From: a virus
DNA: 38,662 nt
Reading direction: 5' to 3' (one strand)
IMG/VR virus record: IMGVR_UViG_3300010153_000025
Span: 1 to 38,662 of that record
The notes beneath the pieces were generated by a model. It searched no databases. It was not told where the DNA came from and worked only from the letters and a program-made list of their open reading frames with translations. Of this stretch, positions 1 through 7,415 are shown piece after piece (within the stretch, counting starts at the first letter, position 1; each line of letters opens with the position of its first letter). Both the position numbers and the translations under genes were made by a program.

Positions 1-53
1 AGAAGTATAACATCAAGCCAGTAGTAAAGAAAGAGTTGTCTAAGAACGTTTAG
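1..53 (+). CDS. C-terminal end of a gene cut by the left edge
   Basis: An open frame enters from the left edge and ends at a TAG at 51-53, giving the last 16 residues, KYNIKPVVKKELSKNV. The next gene starts 2 bases later, as in a tight operon. The residues are lysine-rich and unrecognisable. Because the partner gene is a recombination-type exonuclease, a recombinase or ssDNA-annealing protein would be a natural neighbour, but that is only inference from context. Confidence 0.55.
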   Translation, partial: KYNIKPVVKKELSKNV

Positions 54-55
54 TC

Positions 56-793
56 ATGAATAGTGTTTTAACTAAACTAAAGGACGATAACCATTACTAT
101 GGTGATTTCGGCAAGCAGTACCTATCCAACTCTGACATCATTACGCTTATGAATGATCCTAAAAGCTTTCGTAAGCCAAAGGAGATGACTAAAGCTATGT
201 TACTGGGTAGGTACTTCCATACGGCCATGCTTGAACCTCATAAGATTGAGAGCGAGGAGTACAAAGCCATTCACGCTTCGACCAGGAACACCAAGGCATA
301 TAAGGATGCATTGGTTGAGCATGATCACAAGATCATGATGCTCAGCAAGGAGAAGGCTGACATGAGCAAAGCAATTGGCGAGATGAAAGGCAACCTTGAG
401 TTCTATGAAGCGATATACGCTGAGGAGAATGAGTTTGAGGTTCCGGCTGTTGCGGAGGTGATGGGTGTACAATGGAAAGGCAAGGCTGACATCGTAGGAT
501 CAGATATGCTTATTGATCTAAAGACTACGTCAAACATCAAGGACTTTAAGTATAGTGCTAAGAAGTATAACTACGATAGCCAGGCCTATCTGTACGAGTG
601 CTTCTTTGGCAAGCCGTTGGTGTTCTATGTGGTTGATAAGATAACCCTTGAGCTGGGTATCTTTTATCCCTCACCTAACTTCTTGATGAATGGTAAAGCG
701 AAGGTCGAGAAGGCAGTTGATATATTTAATCGCTTCTTTATAAAGGGAGCGAAGGATGACATCCATGATTTTATTATCAAGGAAACATTATAA
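56..793 (+). CDS. PD-(D/E)XK exonuclease, RecE/Cas4-like
   Basis: This 245-residue protein carries the signature of PD-(D/E)XK nucleases of the RecB/RecE/Cas4 type. GRYFHTAMLE (51-60) matches the GxxxH motif with H55. KGKAD (141-145) supplies the first acidic metal ligand, D145. IDLKTT (153-158) is the catalytic D-x-K, with D154 and K156. QAYLY (176-180) matches the downstream QxxxY motif. The family degrades or resects duplex DNA ends. In phages it usually works with a single-strand annealing protein in replication-linked recombination. The length fits phage exonucleases of this class. The ATG at 56 is the first codon after the upstream stop, so the start is well constrained. It could have another end-processing role, but the nuclease fold is well supported. 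Confidence 0.85.
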   Translation: MNSVLTKLKDDNHYYGDFGKQYLSNSDIITLMNDPKSFRKPKEMTKAMLLGRYFHTAMLEPHKIESEEYKAIHASTRNTKAYKDALVEHDHKIMMLSKEKADMSKAIGEMKGNLEFYEAIYAEENEFEVPAVAEVMGVQWKGKADIVGSDMLIDLKTTSNIKDFKYSAKKYNYDSQAYLYECFFGKPLVFYVVDKITLELGIFYPSPNFLMNGKAKVEKAVDIFNRFFIKGAKDDIHDFIIKETL

Positions 794-801
794 GTTGCGA
801 A

Positions 802-845
802 CCTTGGCCGATCGTTCCAGCGGGTCAAGGGTAGCATTTTTTTTT
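802..845 (+). terminator. weak hairpin and T tract after the exonuclease
   Basis: CCTTG (802-806) can pair with CAAGG (826-830) across a 19-base loop, and nine T residues follow at 837-845. The stem is short and the loop long, so this is at best a weak intrinsic terminator. The T tract also lies in the leader of the next gene. Confidence 0.25.
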
Positions 846-873
846 AAGCTGGGACACAATTAAATTAAATCTC

Positions 874-1125
874 ATGGAAGATAAAATTTATGTAGGTAGT
901 GGAGTCGCTAAGTTTGATGGCGATCTGATTTCTTGTAGTCTATGTTTGACTGACTTACCCCAAGAACATATGTTCGAGTACCAGGGTAAGAAGTACATCA
1001 AGTTGAATGTATCTGCGAAGAAGAATGGTGCTGATGAGTATGGTAAGACACACTATGTGGCTATCGATACTTGGAAGCCCGAAGCTAAGGCCGAAGAGAA
1101 GGCTGAGGCTAATCTTCCGTTCTAA
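874..1125 (+). CDS. small phage protein with SSB-like acidic tail
   Basis: This 83-residue protein has a beta-rich look. Near its centre is a segment with GKKYIKLNV and, 14 residues later, THYVAIDTW. A charged linker (KAEEKAEA) leads to the end, NLPF. The last residues resemble the acidic, hydrophobic-tipped tail (…DIPF) through which single-stranded DNA-binding proteins recruit partners. The position between an exonuclease and a primase-helicase fits a replication accessory role. I do not recognise an OB-fold with confidence, so an SSB function is inference. The start is preceded by TAAATTAAAT and has no Shine-Dalgarno sequence. A strong terminator follows the stop. Confidence 0.75.
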   Translation: MEDKIYVGSGVAKFDGDLISCSLCLTDLPQEHMFEYQGKKYIKLNVSAKKNGADEYGKTHYVAIDTWKPEAKAEEKAEANLPF

Positions 1126-1147
1126 TAACGGAGGATCTTCAATTGGC

Positions 1148-1174
1148 AGGGGGAGTAATATCCCCCTTCTTTTT
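1148..1174 (+). terminator. strong rho-independent terminator
   Basis: A perfect 7-bp stem, AGGGGGA (1148-1154) with TCCCCCT (1161-1167), encloses the 6-base loop GTAATA and runs into TTCTTTTT. It lies 23 bases after the stop of the small SSB-tailed protein. It separates that transcript from the primase-helicase operon. Confidence 0.85.
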
Positions 1175-1183
1175 GGATATGAC

Positions 1184-1290
1184 ATGTTAAAATGTTAAAC
1201 TTGCGTGGCAATATAACAACTATAAAAAATAATCTATTCCTACTAAAACTCTTTACTACTATTCTTACTCTATTTTTAACATTTCAACAT
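1184..1290. repeat. inverted pair of tandem octamers in the main early gap
   Basis: ATGTTAAAATGTTAAA (1184-1199) is a perfect tandem of the octamer ATGTTAAA. Its reverse complement recurs at 1275-1290 (TTTAACATTTCAACAT) with one mismatch in 16. The result is four octamers, two facing two, around a 75-base A/T-rich spacer. The gap 1175-1353 lies between a terminator and the primase-helicase start and holds no gene. No TAnnTTTG box was found in it. The arrangement suits a regulator operator or replication-initiator binding sites. Confidence 0.6.
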
Positions 1291-1353
1291 AAAAGAATAG
1301 GAAAGATATATATAGTAAGGGTTTAGGTAAAATCAAATCAACATAATTGTAAC

Positions 1354-3765
1354 ATGGAAATAACAATATTTAAAGACATTAAGGATACAGCACAGCCTTT
1401 CTTTAGAGATGTGGCTATAATACTGGATAGAATAAAGGACGGAGCCTCCAGGGATATAGTAAAGGCAATACGAGACGAGAAGGACAAGGCTAAGCGAAAT
1501 GAACTAAAGCAGAAGCTACCGGCAGTATGCTTTAGTGGCAAGTTCACCAAGCGTAATGATGCATCGATCACTGAGCATAGTGGTTTGATCTGCCTGGACT
1601 TTGATGGGTATGATAACGACAAGACGATGCTGGAGGAGAAGGAGAAGCTAACCAAGGATCGATATGTATACTCAGTATTTATCTCTCCGAGTGGCCTGGG
1701 GTTGAAGGTGCTGGTCAAAATACCGGCAGAGGTAGATACTCATAAGAGTTTCTTCAACTCATTGCAGATGCACTTTGCTTCACCAAACTTTGATGAAACG
1801 TGCAAGAATATAAGTAGGGTTTGTTACGAAAGCTATGATCCCCTCATATACATTAACGAGCAGTCATCGGTGTTCAATCAGATAACCGAGGAGAAGTACC
1901 AGGTCAACACTAAGCACAAGGATGTGCAGACGATACCAATCACAGACGAGAATAAGATTGTAGAGATACTTATGAAGTGGTGGGAGCGTAAGTACGGCCT
2001 CAAGAGTGGAGAACGAAACCACAATGTGTACATTTTAGCCTCAGCTTTTAATGACTTTGGCGTTAACAAAACATTGGCCGAGTATATCATGTCCAACTTC
2101 GACTCCGAGGACTTCACTCAGGACGAGATCAAGCGAACCATTCACTCCGCATATGCCCAGGTGCAGAACTTTGGGACTAAGTACTATGAGGACGAGGAGA
2201 TCGTAAAGGATGTAAAGCAGAAGCTACGCAAGGGAGTGGCCAAGGGTGAGATAAAAAACCAATTGGAGGATCAGACCGAGGTTAACGATGTTATACTGGA
2301 CAATGTGATCCGAAGGCTGGAGGAGGAGCAAGACGAGCAGAAGTTTTGGACGAAGAGCGAGAAGGGTGTCATCAAGATAGTTCACATATCATTCAAGAAG
2401 TTCCTGGAGGACAATGGGTTTTACAAGTTTAATCCGGAGGGAAGCAAGAACTATGTGTTTGTTAAGGTGACCAACAACTTGATAGACCATACCTCAGAGA
2501 AGGAAATCAAAGACTTTATCTTAGACTTTCTGATCGACCTTGATGACATCTCGGTATATAATTACTTCGCTGAATGCACTCGATACTTCAGAGAGGAGTT
2601 CCTTACTTTGCTATCATCTATTGACGTTTTCTTTATCGAGGATACCAAGGATTCGGCATACCTATACTACACCAACTGTGCAGTTAAGATTACCCGTGAC
2701 AACATTGAGCCGATTGACTACCTTGACCTGGGTGGTTACGTTTGGAAGGATCATGTAATCGATAGGGTGTTTGACATCTGCGACGTTACGGACTGCGACT
2801 TCAAAACCTTCGTGTCCAACATCGCTGGATCAACAGACAAGAGAGTCCGATCGATGGAGTCTACTATTGGATTCCTGTTGCACGGATGGAAGAACCTATC
2901 TTACTGCCCGGCAACGATATTAAATGATGAGGTGATCAGCGACAACCCTGAGGGTGGCACCGGTAAGGGATTGTTTATGAATGGCATTGCTCAGATGAAG
3001 AAGCTCGTGGTTATAGACGGCAAGTCATTTAACTTCGAGAAGTCTTTCGCCTATCAGCTGGTATCCGCAGACACTCAGATCCTATGCTTTGATGATGTGA
3101 AGAAGCACTTCGACTTTGAGCGATTGTTCTCGGTTGTTACCGAGGGTTTAACGTTGGAGAAGAAGAACAAGGATGCGATCAAGATTCCTTTCAGTCGATC
3201 GCCAAAGGTGGCCATCACTACCAACTACGCCATCAAAGGTAAGGGTTCTTCATTTGAAAGACGTAAGTGGGAGCTGGAGCTAACTCAGCATTACACCAAG
3301 GAGTTTACACCGTTGGTTGAGTTTGGTAAGCTGATGTTCGGTGAGTGGGGTGACAATGAATGGTGTCAGTTCGATAACTATATGATTAGCTGTTTGCAGT
3401 TGTACTTAGACAAGGGATTGCTGAAGAGTGACTTCGTTAATCTTAAGATACGTAAGTTCTCTGCTGAAACATCGCATGAGTTTGCTGAGTGGTGTGGCGT
3501 TATAGGTGGTCAGATTAATGATAAGATACATAGCAAGGGTAAGATACATATGAATGATCTTTATAATGATTTCATTAATGATTATCCTGACTATGCACCT
3601 AAGGCCAAGATGACTATTAGTAGGCAGCGGTTTTCAAAGTGGGTGCTGGCGTACTCCAACTTCAAGCACGAGTGTCCACCGGTAAGCGGAAGAGATCAGT
3701 CGGGTAAGTGGGTTGAATTTGTCAACAAGCACTATTATGAAACGCAAAGTCAGATGCCACTATGA
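1354..3765 (+). CDS. primase-helicase (BT4734/VirE-N-like domain + SF3-type helicase)
   Basis: This 803-residue replication protein has an N-terminal domain (about 1-175) resembling the BT4734/VirE N-terminal family. That domain carries LICLDFDG (78-85), with the paired acids D82 and D84 expected of an archaeo-eukaryotic-type primase palm, and SPSGLGLK (111-118). A helical segment (about 205-275) resembles a primase C-terminal domain. The C-terminal half is an SF3/AAA-type motor: Walker A GGTGKG (534-539), Walker B ILCFDD (576-581), the sensor-like KVAITTN (618-624) and Arg-finger candidates R636/R637. The product would prime and unwind phage DNA. The next gene overlaps its stop by 4 bases (ATGA), so the two helicases are probably co-translated. 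The start is the first ATG after the repeat-rich leader. Confidence 0.85.
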   Translation: MEITIFKDIKDTAQPFFRDVAIILDRIKDGASRDIVKAIRDEKDKAKRNELKQKLPAVCFSGKFTKRNDASITEHSGLICLDFDGYDNDKTMLEEKEKLTKDRYVYSVFISPSGLGLKVLVKIPAEVDTHKSFFNSLQMHFASPNFDETCKNISRVCYESYDPLIYINEQSSVFNQITEEKYQVNTKHKDVQTIPITDENKIVEILMKWWERKYGLKSGERNHNVYILASAFNDFGVNKTLAEYIMSNFDSEDFTQDEIKRTIHSAYAQVQNFGTKYYEDEEIVKDVKQKLRKGVAKGEIKNQLEDQTEVNDVILDNVIRRLEEEQDEQKFWTKSEKGVIKIVHISFKKFLEDNGFYKFNPEGSKNYVFVKVTNNLIDHTSEKEIKDFILDFLIDLDDISVYNYFAECTRYFREEFLTLLSSIDVFFIEDTKDSAYLYYTNCAVKITRDNIEPIDYLDLGGYVWKDHVIDRVFDICDVTDCDFKTFVSNIAGSTDKRVRSMESTIGFLLHGWKNLSYCPATILNDEVISDNPEGGTGKGLFMNGIAQMKKLVVIDGKSFNFEKSFAYQLVSADTQILCFDDVKKHFDFERLFSVVTEGLTLEKKNKDAIKIPFSRSPKVAITTNYAIKGKGSSFERRKWELELTQHYTKEFTPLVEFGKLMFGEWGDNEWCQFDNYMISCLQLYLDKGLLKSDFVNLKIRKFSAETSHEFAEWCGVIGGQINDKIHSKGKIHMNDLYNDFINDYPDYAPKAKMTISRQRFSKWVLAYSNFKHECPPVSGRDQSGKWVEFVNKHYYETQSQMPL

Positions 3766-4994
3766 TTAAGTTTAGAGACTATCAACTTGATATTATTGGG
3801 CGAGGCCTGGAGATAATCAAGAAGCATCGGTTCCTGTACTTAGCTATGGAGGTTAGGACTGGCAAGACTTTAACCAGCATGGGAATATGCCAGGAGCTGG
3901 GCGTGAAGAATGTTCTATTCCTTACCAAGAAGAAAGCCATATCCAGTATTCAAGGTGACTACGATCTCCTCAATCCATCGTATGAATGCACGGTGATCAA
4001 CTACGAGTCGATCCACAAGGTGCCTCGCAAGGGTTGGGATATGATTATATGTGATGAGTCGCATGGCATGGGTGCATTCCCTAAGCCAAACGGCAGAGCT
4101 AAAAAAGTAAAAGAACTGGCACTTAAAAACCACTCATACATTATTCTGCTTAGCGGTACGCCAACACCGGAGTCATACTCACAGATGTACCACCAGGTGT
4201 ACTTCATTCCCAACAATCCTTTTAGAGAGTTCCAAAACTTTTATAGGTTCTCAGACTCCTATGTAAGCGTGGTAAAGAAGAAGGTCAATGGCATGTTCAT
4301 TAACGACTACTCAAAGGGTAATCTAAAAATATTGGAGAGGATGAAGCCTTTTACGATCAGCTTCTCACAGAAGGATGCCGGCTTCGTGGTAGATACCAAT
4401 GAGCATATACTGGATGTGGAGATGGAGGATCGGACCAGGAAGATGATCAGAGTCTTGAAGAAGGACTTGGTAATACAGGGCAATGAGGAGGTGATCCTGG
4501 CTGATACCGCGATTAAGCTTATGACCAAGGTACATCAGTTATGTAGCGGTACGATCAAGTTTGAGAGTGGCAACTCAATGGTAATCGATACCACCAAAGC
4601 TGAGTTTATCAAGAAGCACTTCGCCAAGAAGAAGATCGGAATCTTTTACAAGTTCAAGCAAGAGTTAAATGCTTTGAAGGAGGTGTTTGGTGATATGCTA
4701 TGTACTGAGATTGACGAGTTCAATGACACCAACAAGAACATTGCGTTGCAGATCTTGAGTGGACGCGAAGGGATTAGCTTGAGGAAAGCTGATGCATTGG
4801 TGTACTACAATATTGACTTTAGTGCCACATCGTACTGGCAGTCCAGGGATCGAATGACAACCAAGGACCGGCTGAAGAACGAGGTGTACTGGGTGTTCAG
4901 TAAAGGGGGCATTGAACGCGAAATCTACAAGGCCGTTGTGAAGAAAAAGGATTACACATTGACACACTTCAAAAAGGATTTGGTAAATTTATAA
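3762..4994 (+). CDS. SF2 DNA helicase/translocase, SNF2-like
   Basis: This 410-residue ATPase has the motifs of a small phage SF2 helicase in order: a Q-motif-like FRDYQ (4-8), Walker A VRTGKT (31-36), motif II ICDESH (96-101), motif III LSGTPTP (130-136), motif V LSGREGIS (332-339) and motif VI QSRDRM (360-365). Motif II reads DESH rather than DEAH. The compact size and the SGREGISL/QSRDR region resemble phage SNF2-type translocases. It lacks extra accessory domains. It probably remodels or unwinds DNA beside the primase-helicase. It begins inside the preceding stop (ATGA overlap), and its own stop abuts the GTG of the next ORF. Confidence 0.88.
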   Translation: MIKFRDYQLDIIGRGLEIIKKHRFLYLAMEVRTGKTLTSMGICQELGVKNVLFLTKKKAISSIQGDYDLLNPSYECTVINYESIHKVPRKGWDMIICDESHGMGAFPKPNGRAKKVKELALKNHSYIILLSGTPTPESYSQMYHQVYFIPNNPFREFQNFYRFSDSYVSVVKKKVNGMFINDYSKGNLKILERMKPFTISFSQKDAGFVVDTNEHILDVEMEDRTRKMIRVLKKDLVIQGNEEVILADTAIKLMTKVHQLCSGTIKFESGNSMVIDTTKAEFIKKHFAKKKIGIFYKFKQELNALKEVFGDMLCTEIDEFNDTNKNIALQILSGREGISLRKADALVYYNIDFSATSYWQSRDRMTTKDRLKNEVYWVFSKGGIEREIYKAVVKKKDYTLTHFKKDLVNL

Positions 4995-5204
4995 GTGTGG
5001 AGTTTTATAAGGTTTACTTTAATATGGATTAGTCAGAACCTGGCTATACCCTTTTGGATCGTTGGTCACATACATCTATCCATACACAACTTCCACGATA
5101 TACTTGAATTGATTTCATCTATTGGAATGAATGTGATTGTTGCGGTAGGTTTTATAATGGACTATCGAAATGTCAGAGCAACAGATACAAGCCAAGAGGA
5201 TTAA
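4995..5204 (+). CDS. small two-helix membrane protein (GTG start)
   Basis: This 69-residue ORF starts with GTG directly after the helicase stop and overlaps the next gene by 35 bases. It has two hydrophobic segments, roughly residues 4-23 and 40-55, and ends in a charged tail. The only in-frame ATG codons are late (residue 45 onwards), so the start must be GTG if the whole ORF is used. The size and topology resemble a small phage inner-membrane protein. A holin is conceivable, but this is far from the lysis genes. No family is recognised, and chance remains possible. Confidence 0.5.
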   Translation: MWSFIRFTLIWISQNLAIPFWIVGHIHLSIHNFHDILELISSIGMNVIVAVGFIMDYRNVRATDTSQED

Positions 5205-5409
5205 AGAACTGGAAGCTGAGGGCTATTACGTCATCAAGCTAATTAAGACAAACAAGAACGGCATACCGGATCTCGTTGCTATTGGTCCAGGATCTAATGT
5301 GTTGTTCTCTGAAATAAAAACCAAGAAGGGGAGGATAAGTAAGCTACAAGAGTATAGAATGACAGAACTAAAAAATCATGGAGTCAGAACAGAAGTATAT
5401 AGGGGATAG
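5170..5409 (+). CDS. VRR-NUC domain nuclease
   Basis: This 79-residue protein is almost entirely a VRR-NUC (PD-(D/E)XK-type) fold. GIPDLVAI (31-38) carries D34. FSEIK (46-50) carries E48 and K50. KLQEYR (58-63) carries the conserved Gln, Q60. Stand-alone phage VRR-NUC proteins are structure-selective nucleases thought to resolve branched intermediates. The length is typical of the minimal form. No other ATG occurs before the core, so the 35-base overlap with the upstream ORF and the 32-base overlap with the downstream ORF are real if those ORFs are genes. Confidence 0.88.
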   Translation: MSEQQIQAKRIKELEAEGYYVIKLIKTNKNGIPDLVAIGPGSNVLFSEIKTKKGRISKLQEYRMTELKNHGVRTEVYRG

Positions 5410-5725
5410 CTATTTCGCAGATGATGATTTTGTTATGGCGTTAAAAAAATTTAACACCAGGACAGCTATGAAGATTGCTAATTATATAGACGAAAGCATT
5501 TCTATATTCCCAACCAATGACCTTACCTCTACAATTTTAGGGGGAATGGTGTTTGAGAATACCGACAATCCTGTTACATTTGCCTTAGAAATAATAAAAG
5601 AAGACGGATCTCATCCAACACTAACAGATATCAAAAGCATATCAATGGATGAGTACCTTGATTTATACAACTTAAATTTAATTATAACGAATGGGAAAAA
5701 GAGAAGTACAGAAGGAGACACGTAG
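5378..5725 (+). CDS. unknown acidic phage protein
   Basis: This 115-residue, acidic protein has no recognised domain. A helical stretch at about 15-45 is followed by alternating beta-type segments (MVFENTDNPVTFALEII). It sits between the VRR-NUC nuclease and the DnaA-like protein and overlaps both, by 32 and 35 bases. A second in-frame ATG at 5435 would remove the upstream overlap at a cost of 19 residues, so the start is uncertain. Operon position suggests a replication or host-takeover accessory. Confidence 0.7.
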   Translation: MESEQKYIGDSYFADDDFVMALKKFNTRTAMKIANYIDESISIFPTNDLTSTILGGMVFENTDNPVTFALEIIKEDGSHPTLTDIKSISMDEYLDLYNLNLIITNGKKRSTEGDT

Positions 5726-6239
5726 TGCTGTTTGCGAATCTATATCTAAAGTGTTAGGTGTAGATATCCTGGACAAGCGCCGTAAAAGAGAGCTGATAAA
5801 TGGACGTATGATTTACTACGCTCTGTTGAGAGACATGAACTACTCCTGGACATCAATAGCGCGAAGCGTACATAAGAATCACGCCACTATTATTAACGCA
5901 TACAGAGCTTTTGAGGATTTGGTGTCTCATGATAGGGAGCTTCAATCTGATTACGATATGGTTAAGGCTAACTATTACGAGAGAAACAATGAACATCCCT
6001 TTCAGTACGTATCACGCATGCGCCTAATGGATGATGCTATAGATTTGGAAAAGCAAAATAAAAAACTTACATTACAGATAAACGAGCTGATGCTTGATAA
6101 GGAACAAAACGAAAAGTACTTACCGGTTCTTAATGTATTACATGCGCATAGCGGAGTGCTTGACGATGAAGCGATGGCGGAGGTTGGACGAAAACTAAAT
6201 CATATGTTAAATGGCTTATACAGTAAACGACATAGATAA
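5691..6239 (+). CDS. DnaA domain IV-like DNA-binding protein
   Basis: This 182-residue protein has an N-terminal half (about 12-77) resembling the C-terminal DNA-binding domain of DnaA. A helix with ISKVLGVDIL is followed by an RKREL-type basic stretch. GRMIYYALLRDMNYSW matches the DnaA pattern of 'aR..amyL.r..t..s'. HKNHATIINAYRAF (61-74) corresponds to the DnaA signature helix-turn-helix (RDHTTVLHA). No AAA+ domain is present. The remainder is a charged, probably coiled helix (about 105-140) that could dimerise. DnaA domain IV alone binds specific DNA boxes, so this is a candidate origin-recognition or regulatory protein. It overlaps both neighbours. Confidence 0.75.
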   Translation: MGKREVQKETRSAVCESISKVLGVDILDKRRKRELINGRMIYYALLRDMNYSWTSIARSVHKNHATIINAYRAFEDLVSHDRELQSDYDMVKANYYERNNEHPFQYVSRMRLMDDAIDLEKQNKKLTLQINELMLDKEQNEKYLPVLNVLHAHSGVLDDEAMAEVGRKLNHMLNGLYSKRHR

Positions 6240-6444
6240 GATACTGGAGTTTAAAACTTGGAACGACCGGCAAAAGATTGACGAGTTACTAAGGATAGAC
6301 TGTGAACTGTATACTAACCTGGGCATCGACTCCACCAAAGTAGAGCTTGGTGAGGTGAAGAAAAAGTCCAGGACAATTTACAGGGCGATCAAGCAAGTGA
6401 ACCCTGTGATGGGCACCACGTTTTTAAGAGCAATGGATTCATAG
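6211..6444 (+). CDS. unknown small phage protein
   Basis: This 77-residue, mostly helical, charged protein contains KILEFKTWND near its start and a later KKKSRTIYRAIKQVNP. No domain is recognised. The next in-frame ATG is at residue 67, so the 29-base overlap with the DnaA-like gene is forced. The next gene follows after a 2-base gap. Confidence 0.72.
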   Translation: MAYTVNDIDKILEFKTWNDRQKIDELLRIDCELYTNLGIDSTKVELGEVKKKSRTIYRAIKQVNPVMGTTFLRAMDS

Positions 6445-6446
6445 AT

Positions 6447-6638
6447 ATGCCACCAATTTGTCCAGACGATCACCAAAACATCGAGCACATTAACTATGTG
6501 ACTGGACAGATTCACGACCTCGGAACCGAACTATACGAGTCACTTATGGATAGGGATCATGGTGACGTAAAGCTAAAAGCCAAAGAGCTGATAGCCATTC
6601 TTAACGACCTGGTAGAATGCCTAACGGAGGACATATAG
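6447..6638 (+). CDS. unknown small acidic protein
   Basis: This 63-residue, acidic, helical protein begins MPPICPDDHQNIEHIN and ends in an amphipathic helix (KLKAKELIAILNDLVECL). No family is recognised. It is supported by tight packing: 2 bases after the preceding stop, and overlapped for 22 bases by the HNH gene. Confidence 0.6.
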   Translation: MPPICPDDHQNIEHINYVTGQIHDLGTELYESLMDRDHGDVKLKAKELIAILNDLVECLTEDI

Positions 6639-7006
6639 AAGGGCACAAGGGTTGTGGTCGATGCAAGGAGGTCAAGCCATTTGACCAGTTCTACATAAGA
6701 AAAGACAGGGGGTATCCGGAATCCTACTGCAAAGAATGCAACACCATCCATACGATAGAGAGGCAAAGAAAATTTAAAAAACAATGTATAGAATATAAGG
6801 GAGGACAGTGTTTCAAGTGCGGCTACAAATCCTATGATGGAGCGTTAGAGTTTCACCACCTGGATCCAAATCAAAAGGATGTATCCATATCTCGCATGCG
6901 AACCACAAAGTTTTCAGACAAGACAAAAAAAGAGCTGGACAAGTGTATCCTTCTGTGCTCTAATTGCCATAGAGAAGAACACGCACAACAAAGAGGACTA
7001 TTATAA
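6617..7006 (+). CDS. HNH endonuclease with zinc ribbon
   Basis: This 129-residue protein has an N-terminal zinc-binding knuckle (C13-x2-C16 … C38-x2-C41). An HNH core follows: C65-x2-C68 (CFKC), LEFHHLDP (78-84) with H80/H81, a DKCILLCSNC segment with C114/C117, and CHREEH with H118 and H122. The four cysteines and the HH…N…H layout are typical of phage HNH nucleases. These are either mobile homing-type nucleases or nicking enzymes in packaging. Its place in the replication operon beside a tRNA, away from terminase, fits a selfish or homing origin better than a packaging role. It starts 22 bases inside the previous gene. Its TAA is followed after one base by the tRNA. Confidence 0.88.
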   Translation: MPNGGHIEGHKGCGRCKEVKPFDQFYIRKDRGYPESYCKECNTIHTIERQRKFKKQCIEYKGGQCFKCGYKSYDGALEFHHLDPNQKDVSISRMRTTKFSDKTKKELDKCILLCSNCHREEHAQQRGLL

Positions 7007-7007
7007 T

Positions 7008-7080
7008 GCCCCTGTAGTTAAACCGGATATAACGTTAGACTTCTAATCTTAAGTTCCAGGTTCGAGTCCTGGCGGGGGTA
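7008..7080 (+). tRNA. tRNA-Arg (anticodon UCU)
   Basis: The cloverleaf folds by hand. The acceptor GCCCCTG (7008-7014) pairs with CGGGGGT (7073-7079) with two G-U pairs, and the discriminator is A7080. The D stem GTTA/TAAC is perfect, with GG in the loop. The anticodon loop CTTCTAA (7040-7046) has TCT at 7042-7044, which reads AGA/AGG. The T arm is a perfect CCAGG/CCTGG with loop TTCGAGT. The anticodon stem has one T-T mismatch (7036/7050). No CCA is encoded. It would supplement host decoding of AGA/AGG codons. Confidence 0.9.
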
Positions 7081-7094
7081 CAAAATATCAGATC

Positions 7095-7415
7095 ATGAAT
7101 AAACAAATTGCTATAGAGCTAAAAGGTTTTGCCGAGACGATCGCTAAGCGATTCTCCCGGACAGACCGCCAGGGTAACTTCAACAACGAGACCTTCAGGG
7201 TGGAGGAGATTATCCCAACCTCAGACCACACGGCAATAATAAACTTCAAGAAGAACACCGGTAAGATTGGCGTAGCGTTCTGCTATTACATACCTAATGG
7301 AATGTCAAAAGGATGGAAGTACTTCTTCCCTACCGACTCGCATGTAAATGGCTTCCAAGCGTTCCTCTTCTACAAGCTGGAGGCTGAGCGCAATAATTAC
7401 AAGCACAACTTCTAA
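7095..7415 (+). CDS. unknown small phage protein
   Basis: This 106-residue protein starts 14 bases after the tRNA. It is basic, with an N-terminal helix (LKGFAETIAKRFSR) followed by beta-type segments and FCYYIPNG and KYFFPTDS stretches. No domain is recognised. It is the last gene of the rightward unit. Its TAA (7413-7415) lies inside the stop region of the first leftward gene, so the two units converge without a spacer. Confidence 0.75.
   Translation: MNKQIAIELKGFAETIAKRFSRTDRQGNFNNETFRVEEIIPTSDHTAIINFKKNTGKIGVAFCYYIPNGMSKGWKYFFPTDSHVNGFQAFLFYKLEAERNNYKHNF

Noticed and set aside
200-472. Leftward ORF opposite the exonuclease gene
   Set aside because: It is antisense to conserved nuclease motifs. 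The translation has no independent support.
7008-7080. tRNA gene as a prophage attachment site
   Set aside because: No integrase or excisionase is in the window and the tRNA is complete within a phage operon, so an integration site is not supported.
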